Notes: generated by a model from the sequence alone, not told the origin. DNA of 64,000 nucleotides from Typhlomys cinereus (GCA_023101885.1 JALPQD010000006.1:16516085-16580084); one strand, 5' to 3'. Shown: positions 45,926 through 59,465, counted from the stretch's first letter. Made by a program: numbers and translations.

Positions 45926-47687
45926 AATAACACTTTTATTTACCTCCAGTCACTTATTGGCCACTCACAACACATATATTAGAACACGCAATACCAACAG
46001 TGTTTTCATATATGTATATTTTGATATCTCCTCACTAATATTACACTACTGAAATAATTCTAGGAAAACAATAAGACTTCAAGGTGTGCATGCATATGGT
46101 CATCAAAATGTTCTTTGTTAAAGAACTTAAACAAATAGTACGTGTTTCCTTACCATTTTAACAGTAAAATAAGAATTTATGTACTAGTGATGCCTGATTA
46201 AATGATGTGTAAGTGATGTAGCACTGATGGATTACGTGGGTCTATATTTCCAATATGGCCGCAATAACTGTGTGCTCATTCTCTGCTGAGGAAATATTTC
46301 AGAGAGGAAACACTAGAGGGTAACAGTGTAGTGAGGAAATTACTCCGAGGCAAGGTGAGGTTCAGAAAGAAGTTAAGAGTGTTGGATGCCAGGTGGAACC
46401 CACACTCAAAAGATTTAAGTAACCTTTAGTCATCCCGGAGAGTATTTTAAGTTTAACGAAGCATATTTAACATAGAATATCATTGATAAGAATCACAGAG
46501 CGAAACTATTCAGTTCCTTAGCATTCTCGAGTCATTTTGAGCATCCCATGTATTAACTGATGACTGTGATTTTAGCTTTTAGTTTCTTACTATAAGCCAT
46601 CCTGTTCTCAGAAGGAAATTTAGTGTAACTTTTTATTGATTTGTGTGGTTATGAGTCTCCTTGCTTTTCTATGCTTGAGAGTGTATTTTGTCCATAAATT
46701 GCTTTGACTTACTATATCTTTGGTTTGTTTGAAATATTTTGATGGTATATAGTTTTGATGTGTGTATAAACACACATTCTTTTGGAGAATTAAGCATTCA
46801 AACTTGCTTGAGGTAAAGGTTCTATTAATAGCACAAAGTAAAGATTTGAAACATTCGTAACCAGATGATCTGTAAAGTCTCCTCCAACTTTGCTTTTTAT
46901 GAGTTAATATTTCCTTTTCACTTCCAGTGAGTTCTCAACACTCTCAGTCATGCCTTATGTATTTTCATGGCCATCGAAATTTATATTTCCACAGGGAATG
47001 TAGTGCTAGAAAGTACTGTTCTTCTATCTCACTGATATTTGTCTACTTAGCTATCCTGTAGAAAGTTTGTGGAACTCCCTCAGCCCACAGTATCAAATTA
47101 TGCTGTGAAAAGAAAATGCCAGTCTACCAAATTCAAAGAGGACCCTTAAGGAAAGAGCAGTAGAATTTAGTCTCCTTTCCCTCGTAAAATCAAGGGCTTT
47201 ACTCATTGATTCTCCATCTGACTATAATATCACAGGTTCTAAGATAGACAGCCATATTGACTAAAGGACAGTGGTGTGTCTGAGCACTTCACGCCGCACA
47301 CTGATGGCATCCAATAGCACTGTAGTGAAGGTAAAGTGAGTATGTGAATTCGTCTACATACACTCATATCTGTGGACAATATTCAGTACCAGGTTGAGAG
47401 ATATCAGTGATATCTCTTTTTACTACAATTCATACAGAAGTTCTTTGAAGAAACTAGTAGCTACTTACTTATCTCCTTTTCCTTGTCTCACTTTTCTTTA
47501 ACTTTTAGCTATCAGACTTCTACACAATTGCTTCTTATGCACCCTGCCAGGAAGACCCTTAGTTACTTCTTGATAGCTTAATTCACCTTCCTTGGCCTCT
47601 GTATTGTGCTAAGCCCCTTTCTTCTCTGAGCTCATTCTTTATTCCTGTTTTTTTCATGTTTTCTGTCCTAACACTCCTCTTTTCTAT
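45926..47687. other. Unassigned, single-copy-looking DNA
   Basis: About 1.8 kb with no repeat or gene recognised. Confidence 0.45.
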
Positions 47688-47819
47688 TTACTTGTTGGAA
47701 TGGATGCTACTTTTGAACCCTTTCAAAAAATTCAAACTCAGAACCTGTCCTTAATTCCAAATGCTGCTACCTAGAATTTTTTGAAAGAATTCAAAAGTAG
47801 CATCCATTCCAACAAATAA
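47688..47819. repeat. 46-bp inverted repeat with 40-bp loop
   Basis: Arms 47688-47733 and 47774-47819 are reverse complements with 43 of 46 positions matching. The core 42 bases (47692-47733 and 47774-47815) match at 40, the two differences being adjacent. The loop is 47734-47773. A transcript would fold into a long, nearly perfect hairpin. There are no flanking features of a known transposon. Confidence 0.95.
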
Positions 47820-49954
47820 TGTATATTTCTGGAATTTAATCATCGTGCACAACTGAAATGCTAATGAGAACCAAATTGCTGCTTCTTCCTCTTCTCTAGC
47901 CCATACCAACCATGATTTCCAAACACTGTTTCCTTAGTAATCAATTCACATATACTGGAGCAGTCAATGTGCTGTTATTGACAATAGGATATGTGCTATG
48001 ATAATAGGATTAGACAGACGAGCTCAGTTTCCTGATCTGCAGTTAATAAGTGCAAAATTTGTGATAAACTAATTCTTTAACATCTTAAATAAATATTGAA
48101 ATGTTATTGATTTTATGGAATTGATGAAAAAAAATTAAACAATGAATGTACTATATCTTTACTACAGGATAGTCTATCTATAGACTCCACTATCCCTTTG
48201 TTTATTTGGGTCTGCACAGAAGACTCTGGCTACACTATCAATGCCAACAGTGTAGAGATAGGAGCAATTAACAATGAACAGATTCACCAATTTATTGTGG
48301 ATGACAAGAATGGGAACATGCTCATTTCCTAAGGACTCCCTCTATTCAGGAAGTATGACAATTGAACACTTTGGTCTTCCCTATCTGTTTTTTAAATATC
48401 AATATATAGGATTCTAGCATTAGTCATGACCTTTCTACTTTGGGATTCATCAAACATCAGGTGATTAAACAGAAAATACATCATGAATATTGGGCAATTG
48501 TTATAGCCATCTTCATAAGATTCTTACTGATTTGATGACTGTAACATAATAAGGGCTTGCTCAAAAGTTATTTAAGTGAAATCTTTTGTGTAATTTGTAG
48601 TCTCAGAGGTGAGGCAAAGATTCTTACCAATGATGCTGACAGCATAACTCACCCCTAACACATGGGCATTAATGTCACCAAGAAGAGATTGGAGAGATGT
48701 GAAGAGAAATGGAATCTCAGTACCACTGAATGTCAGTTAACAATTATTTAGGGACAAGTCAGCATTCCATACAGGCAACCCCATTCTTCTCATGTGTGCA
48801 ATGGTAACTGGAATCACTCTGGGCATGCAGACAGGAAAAGCAGGATCATCAGCGAAGACTTGGAAACTTTGGAATAGAAACAATTCCTTCTACATTCCCA
48901 GTACCCACATCCAGACAGACAATGCACAGATGGCAGGTGCTTGGCACATGGAATAAAGGGTCTGAGCAGGAAAAAACACTACAGTGGCTTATCAAAACAC
49001 AACATCAAATATGTTGGCTCTCCACAAAACACAGAGAAAATGTAATGGCCACATATGTAATGCTTGACATACTTCATCCCAAAGAAATGTATATTTCTGA
49101 TGTAGCCAGCAATTCAGAGAGACCAAAATCTAAGACTCTCCCCCACAGTGGCTACAACCACAAAAACAAGGACAGTATAGTTGTCCATTAAGATTCATGT
49201 AAAATCAAAAGCCCAACTTTCTGAATTCAGTTTTAATTTCTCAGAAACACACATGTGCATGCACACACACATGCACATGCATACACACAAGCACATGCAC
49301 ATGTACACACACATATATGTGGAAAATATTTGAAACTTTTTTTAAATTGCTACTCAATAAGTTTGAAGCTCCTAAAATTTGTTTGTTCCCTATTAGGTCT
49401 CAGCGAATTGAATTTGAATATGATTCATCAAAAATAGGATTTATATTTCTCTCTTGGTTCATAGTACTTTTAAGAGTCTTGAGTATCTCATTTTTGCAAG
49501 TAATCTTGAATATTGTCCCAAGTGTTCCTATTGACCAGGGGTGTGTCTTCAACCATCAAGTGATGAGTGAATCAGAGGAATATGCCATTTAGAACTTATT
49601 GTATAGTAAAACAACATGCCAAAAGTAAGCAAAAACAGTACTGGGAAAGACTATTGTCATGAGTTAAAAATCTCTGAGGCAGTCTGTGGAATTTCATTCT
49701 ACCAACAAATCATCTCCATCAAAGAAATAAAGCTCAGTGGAAAATTTAATTCCAAAACTCTCCTACAGTAATGAAATTGAACTAGATTCTTTCAATGTGC
49801 ATGTCTATGCATTTGCATCTGTGCACACCTGTGCATGTACACGCACACACACACACTTTATGCATATCAATTACTGAAACTTTTTAATGTGTCCTAAGAA
49901 AAGAGGGCAAATTCATTGGAGTTTCAGGTTTTATATTTAAGTAGCTATATACTA
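47820..49954. other. Unassigned DNA with CA-rich patches
   Basis: No repeat family recognised. CA/TG-rich patches at 49244-49320 and about 49795-49858. Short plus frames near 48171-48330 and 48922-49191 are discussed under findings. Neither has a recognisable domain. Confidence 0.4.
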
Positions 49955-51597
49955 ATTATTAATAACATAAACAGAAGGAAAATGCAGAAAAATGTCAGGA
50001 AAGTGCAAATGAAAACTACCCTGAAATATCATCTCATTTTTGTCAGGTTGGCTGAAATCCAAAATACAAAGAACAACAAATGCTGGAGAAGATGTGGGGA
50101 GAAGGGACTTTTCATATATTGCTGGTTGGAATTTAGGTTTGTACAACCATTCTGGAGATCAGTGTGCCGGTTTCTAAAAAATTAAGGATTGAAATGCCAC
50201 ATGTCCTTGCTATACCACTACTGGGAATAAAAACCCAAAATACATCAATTCACTATAGTGACATGAGTGCACTCATTGCAGCACCGTAGCAAAGTCATGA
50301 AATCAACCTAAATGGCCAAAACTAATGAATGGATAACGAAAATATGGTTCATTTATACAATGGAATGCTATTTAGCCATCAAAAAGATGAATTAATGAAA
50401 TTTGCCAGGAAATGGATGGGATTAGAAGAAATTATACAGAGTGAAATACCCCAGGCACAGAAAATTAGATGCCATATGTTCTCCCTTATAAGTGGATCCT
50501 AGTCCCAAACCCACTTAATGACACTCAAAGTAAATCTCTGTAACTGCAAAGGATTATAACTAGGGGAAGAGGAAAGAAGACCTCAAGAGAAAGGAGGATA
50601 AAAGAACACACTTAAATAGAAAAATTAGGTTACTGTCATGAACTGCCTGTAAGTAATGAAGCATTTGACAGCTCACTCTCACTTCCATCTCTGTTCACTT
50701 GGGACTGGAGGGGTTTGATCTTCCCAGTCATGGAGGGGGATAAAAGCTAGAAGTTAGATGGTTACCAACTGGCAACCAGGACATTGACCCAACTCACTGC
50801 CGCACTCTACTCCTATTCTTCCATTTACTTTTAAGCTTTTTCTTATATTAAGCCCTTCATTTAAACAGCCTTTTATCTTTGGTTAGGAGATGACCTCAAT
50901 AACCAATCAGGATGCAGGCAAGGGCAGTGCAAGAAGAGCAAAACCAAAAACAACAACCAACTATAATCCAGAATATCAAAGACTCTACAACGCTCACCCA
51001 CCCAGCCAATTGTCTCCCTATTCTAAAGCTCAGGGAGCCTTATGGAAGAGGAGGTGACAAGATTATAAGAGCCTAAGGATGGGGAGGACCATCGACAGAC
51101 AAGATACTCCCTTCAAGCCTGGGCTGGAACAGCCAGGATATTGGTTCCTACATCATGATTTGACATTGTCTAACTTGCACAATGGTTGGCATGTCAATAA
51201 GCCCCCAAAGCCTTGCATTAGTCTCAGGGGAGAATGTTTCAAACAGTGGGATCCTTGGAGGCAAGGGTTTAGGCAGATGTTCCCATATTAGTGAGCGGCA
51301 GAAGAAGGGGTTCCAAGGTATGCCACTGAATCCTGAACATTCACTAGTGTAAACTTCCCAAGGGAAATTCAGTGCCCATATAAATACATGTTTTGGAGAG
51401 TGGGAAGGAACAAGTGAGAAATACCAAGAGAGGAGGAGGGAGAAATGGAAGAAGGAAGAGAGGGAGCAGGAATAGTGAGATGGGGGACAGTAAGGAATAA
51501 GGAAGTGAGGTAGGGGGAAGGAGAAAGGTGCAGATACCTACCCATTGAGCTTGTATAACAAAGTGAAAAAAAATTCTTATCAAAAAAAAAGAAAAAA
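49955..51597 (+). mobile_element. L1 3' part including long 3' UTR and A-rich tail
   Basis: Begins with the L1 3' block 'gcaaatgaaaactaccctgaaatatcatctc' (50005-50035). It continues through 'aacaaatgctggagaagatgtggggag', 'ctggttggaatttaggtttgtacaaccattctggag', 'acaatggaatgctatttagccatcaaaaagatga', and 'ccatatgttctcccttataagtggatcctag' (50472-50502). Then come the UTR block 'attctaaagctcagggagccttatggaagaggaggtg' (51022-51058), the L1 polypurine tract (51395-51530), and a tail ending in A-runs (51568-51599). No ORF2 remains. The 223-residue minus-strand frame 52015-51344, the longest in the window, is antisense to this tail and the next SINE and is not a gene. Confidence 0.85.
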
Positions 51598-51599
51598 AA

Positions 51600-51835
51600 T
51601 GAAGATATGAGTTGGGTCCAGAGAACCCATGCAAAAAGTCTAGATTGATGGCTTGAGATTGAGGTCCAGGACAGTGAAAGATTCTGTGCCAATAAATGGA
51701 TAGACAGATAGACAGATAGATAGATAGAAAGTGTGAGTCCCTAGAAAACAGTACCAAATGTTGTCCTCTGCCTGCCACAACCATGCACAAATGCATGATT
51801 AAGTACACACATGCAAACACACCTGAACACCCACA
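51600..51835 (+). mobile_element. B4-like SINE fragment with (GATA)n
   Basis: 'gttgggtccagagaacccatgcaaaaagtctagattg' and 'ccaaatgttgtcctctgcctgccacaaccatgcaca' with a CA-rich end fit a worn B4-type SINE. A GACA/GATA microsatellite lies at 51700-51728. Confidence 0.6.
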
Positions 51836-53777
51836 CAAAATGTACACCCTTGTCTTCTCACCATTGTATACTGCGATAATCAGTGCAACCTCAGAAAAAG
51901 TGTTTGTAGTCTGATGAAAGAATTCATAGTTTCTGACAGTTTGAAGTAAGGATAGGATGGGTAAAAATAGAGGTCTAAGGAACAGCAGAAGTTTCTGGAA
52001 AGATACTTTAAACAATGTTTTGACTGTCTGTGATACAAATATACTAAAACATCATGGTCATACCAAGCCAGGCCTGTACAACATTCTAGATAAGCATAGA
52101 AGGCTGGATCCACATGGAAGATAACAAAATAAAGCAACATCTGAAGTATTATTGCCATGTCTATACTTTTGAAAATATTACTTAAGTTCTCACTGCACTG
52201 TTGGTCAATGAACAAGACTAACAAGTTTCTGATTCATAAGAACTACCCTTTTCAGAAAAAAATCAGTGAAAGTACTTATAAACCAGGGTGAGGGAACAGA
52301 GTGAATGGACACTACCACAGATGGAACAGTCAGAAATTTCCTCTAAACTCAAGTGTTAATAGCAAAAAAAAAGTAATAGTGAGCCCAAAGTAAATTCCAC
52401 TGAAGAGACTATCCCCAGGCAAAAGAACTGTCAAGGCAAAGCGCAGGGCAGCCTATTTACCATGTTTCCAAAACACACAATGGACTACTTGAATGGAATT
52501 CAATTAGAAGAAAAGTTAATTCAGAGAGGCAAGACCAGACAATACTTACCTTGTTAGAACATATTCAGAATAGCCAGTGCTATTATAGATGCAACAAGGA
52601 ATGGGGAGAGTTTCAAGAAGCACAGTTATCTTATTCATGTTGTGATGATTACTTAGGTATCATAATTTTAATAATGCCATAAATTTCATCACAATATTAA
52701 AGAATGAAGTTTTTATAACACATCCTTTAAGATTAGCTTTGTTTGAAAACGGTTGATAGAGGCTAATAATTACCTATAGGTTTAATGGATTTTAGTCAAT
52801 AGTAAGAGGTTCGTGTAGTAGGATTTAATATGGATGGATGAGAAAATTATGGACATCATGGGGCAGGTGACGTCGGGGTGACATGACACAGAGCATGTGC
52901 TATAAATGGGTTTTGTGATGTACCCATGAGCATTTGAAAACACTAGGAATGAAGATTTCCTCTAAAACTTAAACCATTAAAGGAAGAAACATCTCTACAA
53001 AGAGACAAGTTACTTTCTGGGTCACAGCAAGTGTTCCCATGGTAATGCAAATGCAAAAAAATAATAATACCAATCTCAAAGAAATTAATCAATATGAGTA
53101 AAGACGTAATCCACAGAGTCTCTACTGTTCCTTTCTAAGCAAGCGATATCTTGGCACTGTCGGACTGCTCATAACTTGTTCTCATTCTGCCAGGTATATG
53201 GAGATGAATGGGCAGGACTTTTGAGACCTGATGGGACTACCCATCTGAAACATGCACCTTGCTCACCAGGCAACCTCCTGTTAACACAGCTCCCTCTGTA
53301 GCCTGCCCACAGGGCAGGAATCCACTGGTCAGACTGATGCACTTGTCTAGTCTAGTTAACAGTAATATTTTTCATTGTACATTAATACAATGACTTTCCA
53401 ATTTATATGCTTGAGTCTTCTGAGAGTTTTTACAACTCATCTCCCTTGAATAATCAGCTCTGGGCATTAACCAGACCAAGTACTTGGACCTGCAAGGCTG
53501 AGGTCTGGAATCCAGCTGTGATGAATCCACCCTGGAAATGCTGGCCTGCAAGGTCTCCTGGCCACTGGCCTTCTCCTGGGCACACTGACCTTGTGGTACC
53601 TTATATTTTGAAATGTTGACATGTGCATTCTCATACTGGCTCCCCTGGGAACATTCACTGCAAGGGCATATGTGCAGGGAGTTTATAAGCTGTGATTAAT
53701 TGAATATTGAAGAAATGTCTCTACTGGTGGGAAAAGAATTTTAATTATGTATACTATGTATATACTCTTTAAATATG
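51836..53777. other. Unassigned, single-copy-looking DNA
   Basis: No repeat or gene recognised. 53440-53620 is GC-richer but holds no recognisable exon. Confidence 0.45.
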
Positions 53778-53995
53778 ATAACAAAAGTTAATATTTCTGA
53801 TTTATTGAGCACTTTCTCAGTGCCAAGTACTGCTTGAGCTTTTAGAAATACTATTTCACTTGACTACTATTATTTTGTCTCTTTAGGGACTTGAAAAAGT
53901 AGGAGCTAAGAAAAAGTATGTTATTTACACAAGTTAACTCCATGATCACAGGGAGGAATAGTGATTTGAACTCAGATCAGGTTACCAAAAATTAG
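53778..53995 (-). mobile_element. MIR SINE, minus strand
   Basis: 'taatatttctgatttattgagcactttctcagtgccaagtactgcttgagc' is the reverse complement of the MIR 3' region, followed by 'actattattttgtctctttagggacttgaaaaagtagg' and 'catgatcacagggaggaatagtgatttgaactcagatcagg', the MIR core. Nearly full length. Confidence 0.9.
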
Positions 53996-54094
53996 GAGGC
54001 TATCTTTATGTGTAAGAATGACATTCAATAGAAACCCGGATCTAGCATTGACTATGCTTCCTTTCTTGGATTTAAAAAAAAAAATGGTAGGTTT

Positions 54095-54375
54095 TTGGAT
54101 GCAGTTCGGCTGTAGGGTACTTACCTAGGAAAGAAGGGATCAATGATTCAAACTATAGAGCTTCAGGGAGAAGCAGATATATTACATTTGGACTACCAAG
54201 TTAGCTAAGTGGATTGTGTGCCTGCACACAAGCCAGGAGACCAGCGTTCAATAGCCAATAAGGTAGAAGGAAACAACCCATTTCTGAAAAAGTGTACTTA
54301 CTCTGACCTCAACCTAAACCACATGTATGTGCTTTCTCTCTCTCTTTCTCTCACTCTTTCACAGGTAAATAAATA
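54095..54375 (+). mobile_element. B4-type or ID-type SINE, diverged
   Basis: 'ggactaccaagttagctaagtggattgtgtgcctgcacacaagccaggagaccagcgttcaa' is a tRNA-like head, followed by 'actctgacctcaacctaaaccacatgtatgtgc' and a CT-rich end (54335-54362). A second worn head may precede it at 54095-54180. Confidence 0.65.
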
Positions 54376-54589
54376 AAATTGGAATACATTAAATCTGTCT
54401 ATAAATATCTAACAAGTAGAAGTTTAACTGAGTGCAAATGAAATTATAATAAGCAAAACACTCATAATGTAAAGCCCTCCTTGCTTCATCATGCACTAAA
54501 CCAAAGTCAGTTTTCTTTGATATACTGTTCAAGATCCTTGATATATTAAAATCCATTTTCTATACACAGAATGTCAAGAATATTCTCTT

Positions 54590-54912
54590 GGGGCTGGAGA
54601 GGTGGCTCAGGGGTTAAGCCTCCGCCTTGCAGGCGGAAAGTCCTGAGTTCGGATCCCAGATCCCACGTATAGACGCCCGGCAGAAGCGGGGGCGGCCTGC
54701 GCTTCTGGTCCTAATAGGGCGGAGCCGGTGAATCCCGGGGCAGAAGGAGGTGGAGGCGTCCATGGTGGTTCGCGAATTCGTCCGTGGTTCTACACATACA
54801 CAGACACACACACAGACATACACACACGCGCACACATACACACACGTGCGCGCACATATACACGCATATGCGCACAGTTGAATAAATAATAATAATAATA
54901 AATTAAAAATAT
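54590..54912 (+). mobile_element. Young tRNA-headed SINE, complete, best copy
   Basis: Full-length plus copy: A box (54603-54614), B box (54646-54656), GC-rich body to about 54790, CA/CG microsatellite (54790-54870), then 'cagttgaataaataataataataata' tail. It is flanked by a perfect 10-bp direct repeat, aatattctct (54579-54588 and 54913-54922). The body holds several CpGs and two EcoRI/nru-type palindromic stretches (gttcgcgaattcg, 54768-54780). The 104-residue minus frame 54928-54614 is SINE translation. Confidence 0.95.
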
Positions 54913-54922
54913 AATATTCTCT

Positions 54923-56824
54923 CTTCACTCATAACTCTGATATTTAGAAAAGAACTATATATTTGAATGTGCTTCATTCCAAAGCATGCATCAAGGTTTA
55001 CAAATTTGGATGTGTAAAAGAATTAGAATTTACATGGATAAAAGAATTAGATCAAATATCAGCAAAACATGAACAGAAAACAAAGGGCCATATGCCATTC
55101 ACTATATGTTTTTTTGAATTGAACACATATTTGGCTCTGACACATCTAAGTATGGAAAAAACTAGATAATATGGTTAATTTCAAGTATATCATGTACATA
55201 ATATGTAAACACGTAAGTTTTCCATCATTAAGAAACTGAAGAGTCTACCCACATGGACATTCCCAAAGCCAGGACTTTGTGCCATACCACAGCAAGATCA
55301 ACCAAGCCCAATATTTACATTAAAAAACTTGTTTACTATGACATTTGCTGCATTGCATTTCATGAGCATGAAGTGTCAGTCACATGGGCAGGCTTGTGAC
55401 TGGCTTAACTCAGGACTGATTGATGCCCCTATATCCTCTCAAATCGTGGATACTTCCACTGTTCCCAAAGACCTGTGCATCATCCTATCCTTTTTCAGAT
55501 CTCCTTCTACTGTATTCCAAGGTACACTTTCCTGCTTGTTTACTTTCATTTCAAATACCCCTACTTCTCTCTGTTTCATTTGGATTGCATTTTACAATTC
55601 TATCGCAATGCACAGAAGAGGTCAAAGTCATTCATCTAGAACCAGAAAAAAAATTCCGCAAAACAGTGAGCTTATGATTCCAAATAGTAAATGGCTGGGA
55701 GAGAGCAAGTGTCTCTGGAATTTGGAAACCTGACTTCAGACAATAAATCAAAACCACTTAAGTCAGTTCCAAAGCACCTTGGGCTTTCATACCTGACTGG
55801 CAAAAAATTGAAATAAAAAATAAAATGGGTAGTGATGAAGAATGGAAAATGGCTTCCTCCCTAACGGAGCAGTAAAAACAATTGGAGGGCATGCTCAACA
55901 GTGCTTGGTGTCTGCTCAGATATGCAGCTGGAGGACCAGCACAGCAGTGCTTTATGTACTTCAACAGCTACTCTCCCTACATAAGTCCACGGCCCTTTGT
56001 TTCTCTCCTTCACCTCAGCCTTTATTAAGCCAGTAGACTTTACATAAATATTCTTACATACGCTTAAAATATCTGTCCTAATCTCCACTTTCCTAATTTT
56101 TTCTTTATACCATTTTCAACTTGTGTGTCTGCTTATAGACCTGGAAAGACCAGAGAGGCAGAGCCAGACTAGCATGAAAAGGTCATTTTCATACTGATTT
56201 TTTTTCTTAGTCTCTACTGGTAAGTCCTAAGGTTCTCATAGGGAAAGCCTGTCTTTTTCCATGACATTTCCAGATTTAACTTCAATAAAATAACTGAAAC
56301 ACTGAACAGCATGCTGCCTGATCATTCTGATGTTGATTGCAAATCATATGTTCCGTGCAGCACTCAGCACCTGCCTGATAATCCTTGAGTTATGGTTTTC
56401 TTCTCCACAGGGGAAAGCTGACCGAGCAGTGCCATGCATTGCCTCCCTTTCTACTCTTTGCCTGGACGGGTGACTCTAACCTTGGGTGAATTAATACGGT
56501 TCAGTGATCTTTCATCTTGACTGGACATGTGTAGAGAGAGATCAGAGAAAGGAAATTGATTTCATTTATTGACTGTTCCACTCCTTGCTCCTGGAGACAA
56601 TGTAGGAGAATATCACCATCATGCCAAGATCAGATGGTCACCTCTTGCCCTTCAGATGGAAACCCAGTCCCCAGAACATTCCAATCACTCACAGGTATCT
56701 CTTGACATCCTTTGGAAAATTGTTGATGAAGAGTCTTTGGGAAAAGTCTTTTCCTAGACTACAAAGCAGCCTGGCCCAAGAATAACAATACTGAAGGTGA
56801 TATTTACCCAAGGAAAAATGAATA
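54923..56824. other. Unassigned, single-copy-looking DNA
   Basis: No repeat or gene recognised. The 134-residue plus frame 55329-55733 and the frames overlapping 55758-56088 have no recognisable domains. Confidence 0.45.
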
Positions 56825-57255
56825 TATATTTCCTAGTGTCTCAGTTAGCCTGCATGGTTGCTGATAAATGACCATGAAATGGCTTAAGGGAACAAGGAGT
56901 TTATTTCCTTATGATAACCCAGTTACAGTCTGTCCAGCTTGATGGGAGAGCATGCACCAAAACCAGGGCCAAGGGAACTGGCCACACATCTCCACATAAT
57001 GGTTGAGAGAAGGACAATCCTTACTTGTCAGACCAGCATGTCTGGCCAAGTATACATAAGAATGTTAACTCTCTCAAACAGGTCTCTGTATTTTATTCCT
57101 GGGCCTAATCCCACCTACCTGGGCTTTCCCCATCACCCAGACAATCTCCTGCAGGTTTGCTCTGAGCTTAACCCAACCACTAATTCTCCACAAATATGCT
57201 CAGAGCTCAACCTCTCAACTGTCAATCTGACTCCAGTGCCTAACTATGACACCTA
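56825..57255 (+). mobile_element. Rodent interspersed repeat, possibly hAT-derived
   Basis: Starts 'ctagtgtctcagttagcctgcatggttgctgataaatgaccatgaaatggcttaagggaacaaggagtttatttcc', a start I recognise from rodent interspersed repeats, and continues through 'gtccagcttgatgggagagcatgc' to about 57255. The 105-residue frame 56939-57256 is inside it. The family name is uncertain. Confidence 0.5.
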
Positions 57256-59465
57256 GTGACTGTGAAAAATAAAATTGTGTAGATTTCCTAGTGCTCTTGT
57301 AAAACTGATTAAATATGTGATGTTTTTCTCTCCCTAATGATAAAGCTGCACAGAATAAAGGTGATATGCCTTGTACAAGGTCTCAATAGCCAGACATTAC
57401 AGAAAGAGAAACAAAAATAAGCAAAAAAGATTTCCAGTTTCCTAGTGTATGCACCAGGAGTGTCTATTGGCTCAATTTCAGAGCCTCAGCCATATCCCTG
57501 GTGGGGAAGGAGTCTCAGATAGAGATGGAACTGTAGTAGACAAGAACTTCTCCCCATATTATGAACTCAAGCTCTTCATGTCTACATTCATCCTTGATTT
57601 AGTGTGGAGGGCAGTATCTCTCCAGTGACAGGAACAGCATTTCTTGTCTCTTCGTGTACTGAGCTATTTCTGCCATGACATATATCAGTGGGATCAGGAT
57701 CTTGAAGATTTATTGGGAGTGTTAATAATTGCATATGAGTAAGGTCCCGGCTCTTCATCTGCAGCCCCAGGGAACCCTGCTAAACGGAGCCAGTGTATAT
57801 CGTCTTTTGGACAGTGAGCTCATATTTAACACACAGCTTTGTCTTCTCTGACTGCCCTTTGAAAAATTGTGTTTTCAGTAAACAAATATTGACCAGATTT
57901 CCTAAGGTCTGACTTTTTTCCATGAGTTTACTTGGTTTTATATGTAATATCATGAAGCAAAGGGTGAAAATTCTTTGTGCAACGTAATTATCTTAAGTCT
58001 TCATGTTTTGGGGTGCATTTCATGAGTTGTTTCTTTGTATACTGCTTTTGATTTTCAATCACAGATGTCCATAATTTCTGTTTTTTTTAAATATTTAAAC
58101 TATGTGGATTCCAAAATATAGGGAGCAGAAGTACTGATATCATCTGTTTAAGTTATGGGAAGTATTAACACTGGGATTTTATGTCCATTTAGTATTCTGA
58201 GCTCTGCTTACCAAAAGATAGTTTTTCAAATTGTCAAGAAGACAGCAAAATTGGATTTGCTCCATCTTATCCAAAATAAAATTGACTACAACTAAATCTA
58301 TTACAAATTAATTAAACATAAGTTGAGAGCATCTACCCACTTGGTCCCCAAACTATTGGGTATATCAGACGTAAGTGCCTCTGGGTTTTGTTGCAAACAT
58401 TTTCAGAAGAATCCAGCTGTGGTTAAAATTCACAAACTGCAGATACTCTTTACTTCAGATATTGAAATTGCCTGAAGATATTATTTTATGGGCATTCATT
58501 TATTTCTAATTTCTAAGACATTCTGGGAAACTTTTGAGAGGAAGGCAAACTGCAAATGTGAAATAAACATGGTAGGTAACACTGCAATGATGTGTCTGCA
58601 TAGATACACTCATGGCTTGGCTATACCCTGAAAGTTTTGTTATGTATAATAAGTCTGAAATGCATGTCCCTTTGTTCTCCATGCATTGCATCTTATATGA
58701 TATCCTATTAATTTAATATCACTAAGAAAAGCAAGTCTATAATGAGAAGTGTTAGTCTGTGACTGATTTAGGCCTAGAGAGAAACTGGGTGAGAATAAAT
58801 ACAAACACACGTATATAAAGATAAAGAAATATGTCTATCTGCATTTTATAAAGATGATTGCTTCTGATCCATTCATATCTGGCAAGCTTTGGAATCATCC
58901 ATTTCCTTGTACAAGGAAGCTGAAGCATGACTGAAAGAGAGGTGCAACAGGCAATACACATTGTACCGCTGACCCCAAACACCTGTATGATAGGCAGACA
59001 CCCTTTTCAACAGAAGACATCTCAGTCTTTCTATTTTGCTTTTTAAGACTATTTTGATCTTTATATTTTCTCTAACTCTCACCCCCGAACAGCACTGACA
59101 TGAGCTTCCACTACCTCATTATTATTGTTTATCTTTTGTTTTCCTCCTTACAGCCTCCCCTTTAATGAGTGGATGAGACAGATATGGGAGATCGAGTAGC
59201 CAAAGAATATAGGCTCCTAATGCATATTTCAGAATGCACATGAATGTTATGAATCCTGAATAAATGTAGAAATTGATAAATCTAAACTGACATGAGTTCT
59301 AAAACATATTGCTAGGAAAGAGAAAAGGCATTATTTACATCTTATTCAAGCCCAGTCATGCTTCTTTTCTTTGTAATCTAAGTGAAACCAGAAGTATAAA
59401 AGGAGTGAATTGGCTTATTTTTAGGTATTTTGCTTCTATCCTTTTTCCTATATGTATATGTGTCT

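Noticed and set aside
51344..52015. 223-residue minus-strand open frame, the longest in the window
   Set aside because: It is antisense to an L1 polypurine tail and a SINE with a GATA repeat. The Leu/Phe/Pro/Ser-rich, low-complexity product is what such sequence gives by chance.
55329..55733. 134-residue plus-strand open frame
   Set aside because: No recognisable domain and an overlapping frame of similar quality on the same strand. A chance frame is more likely.
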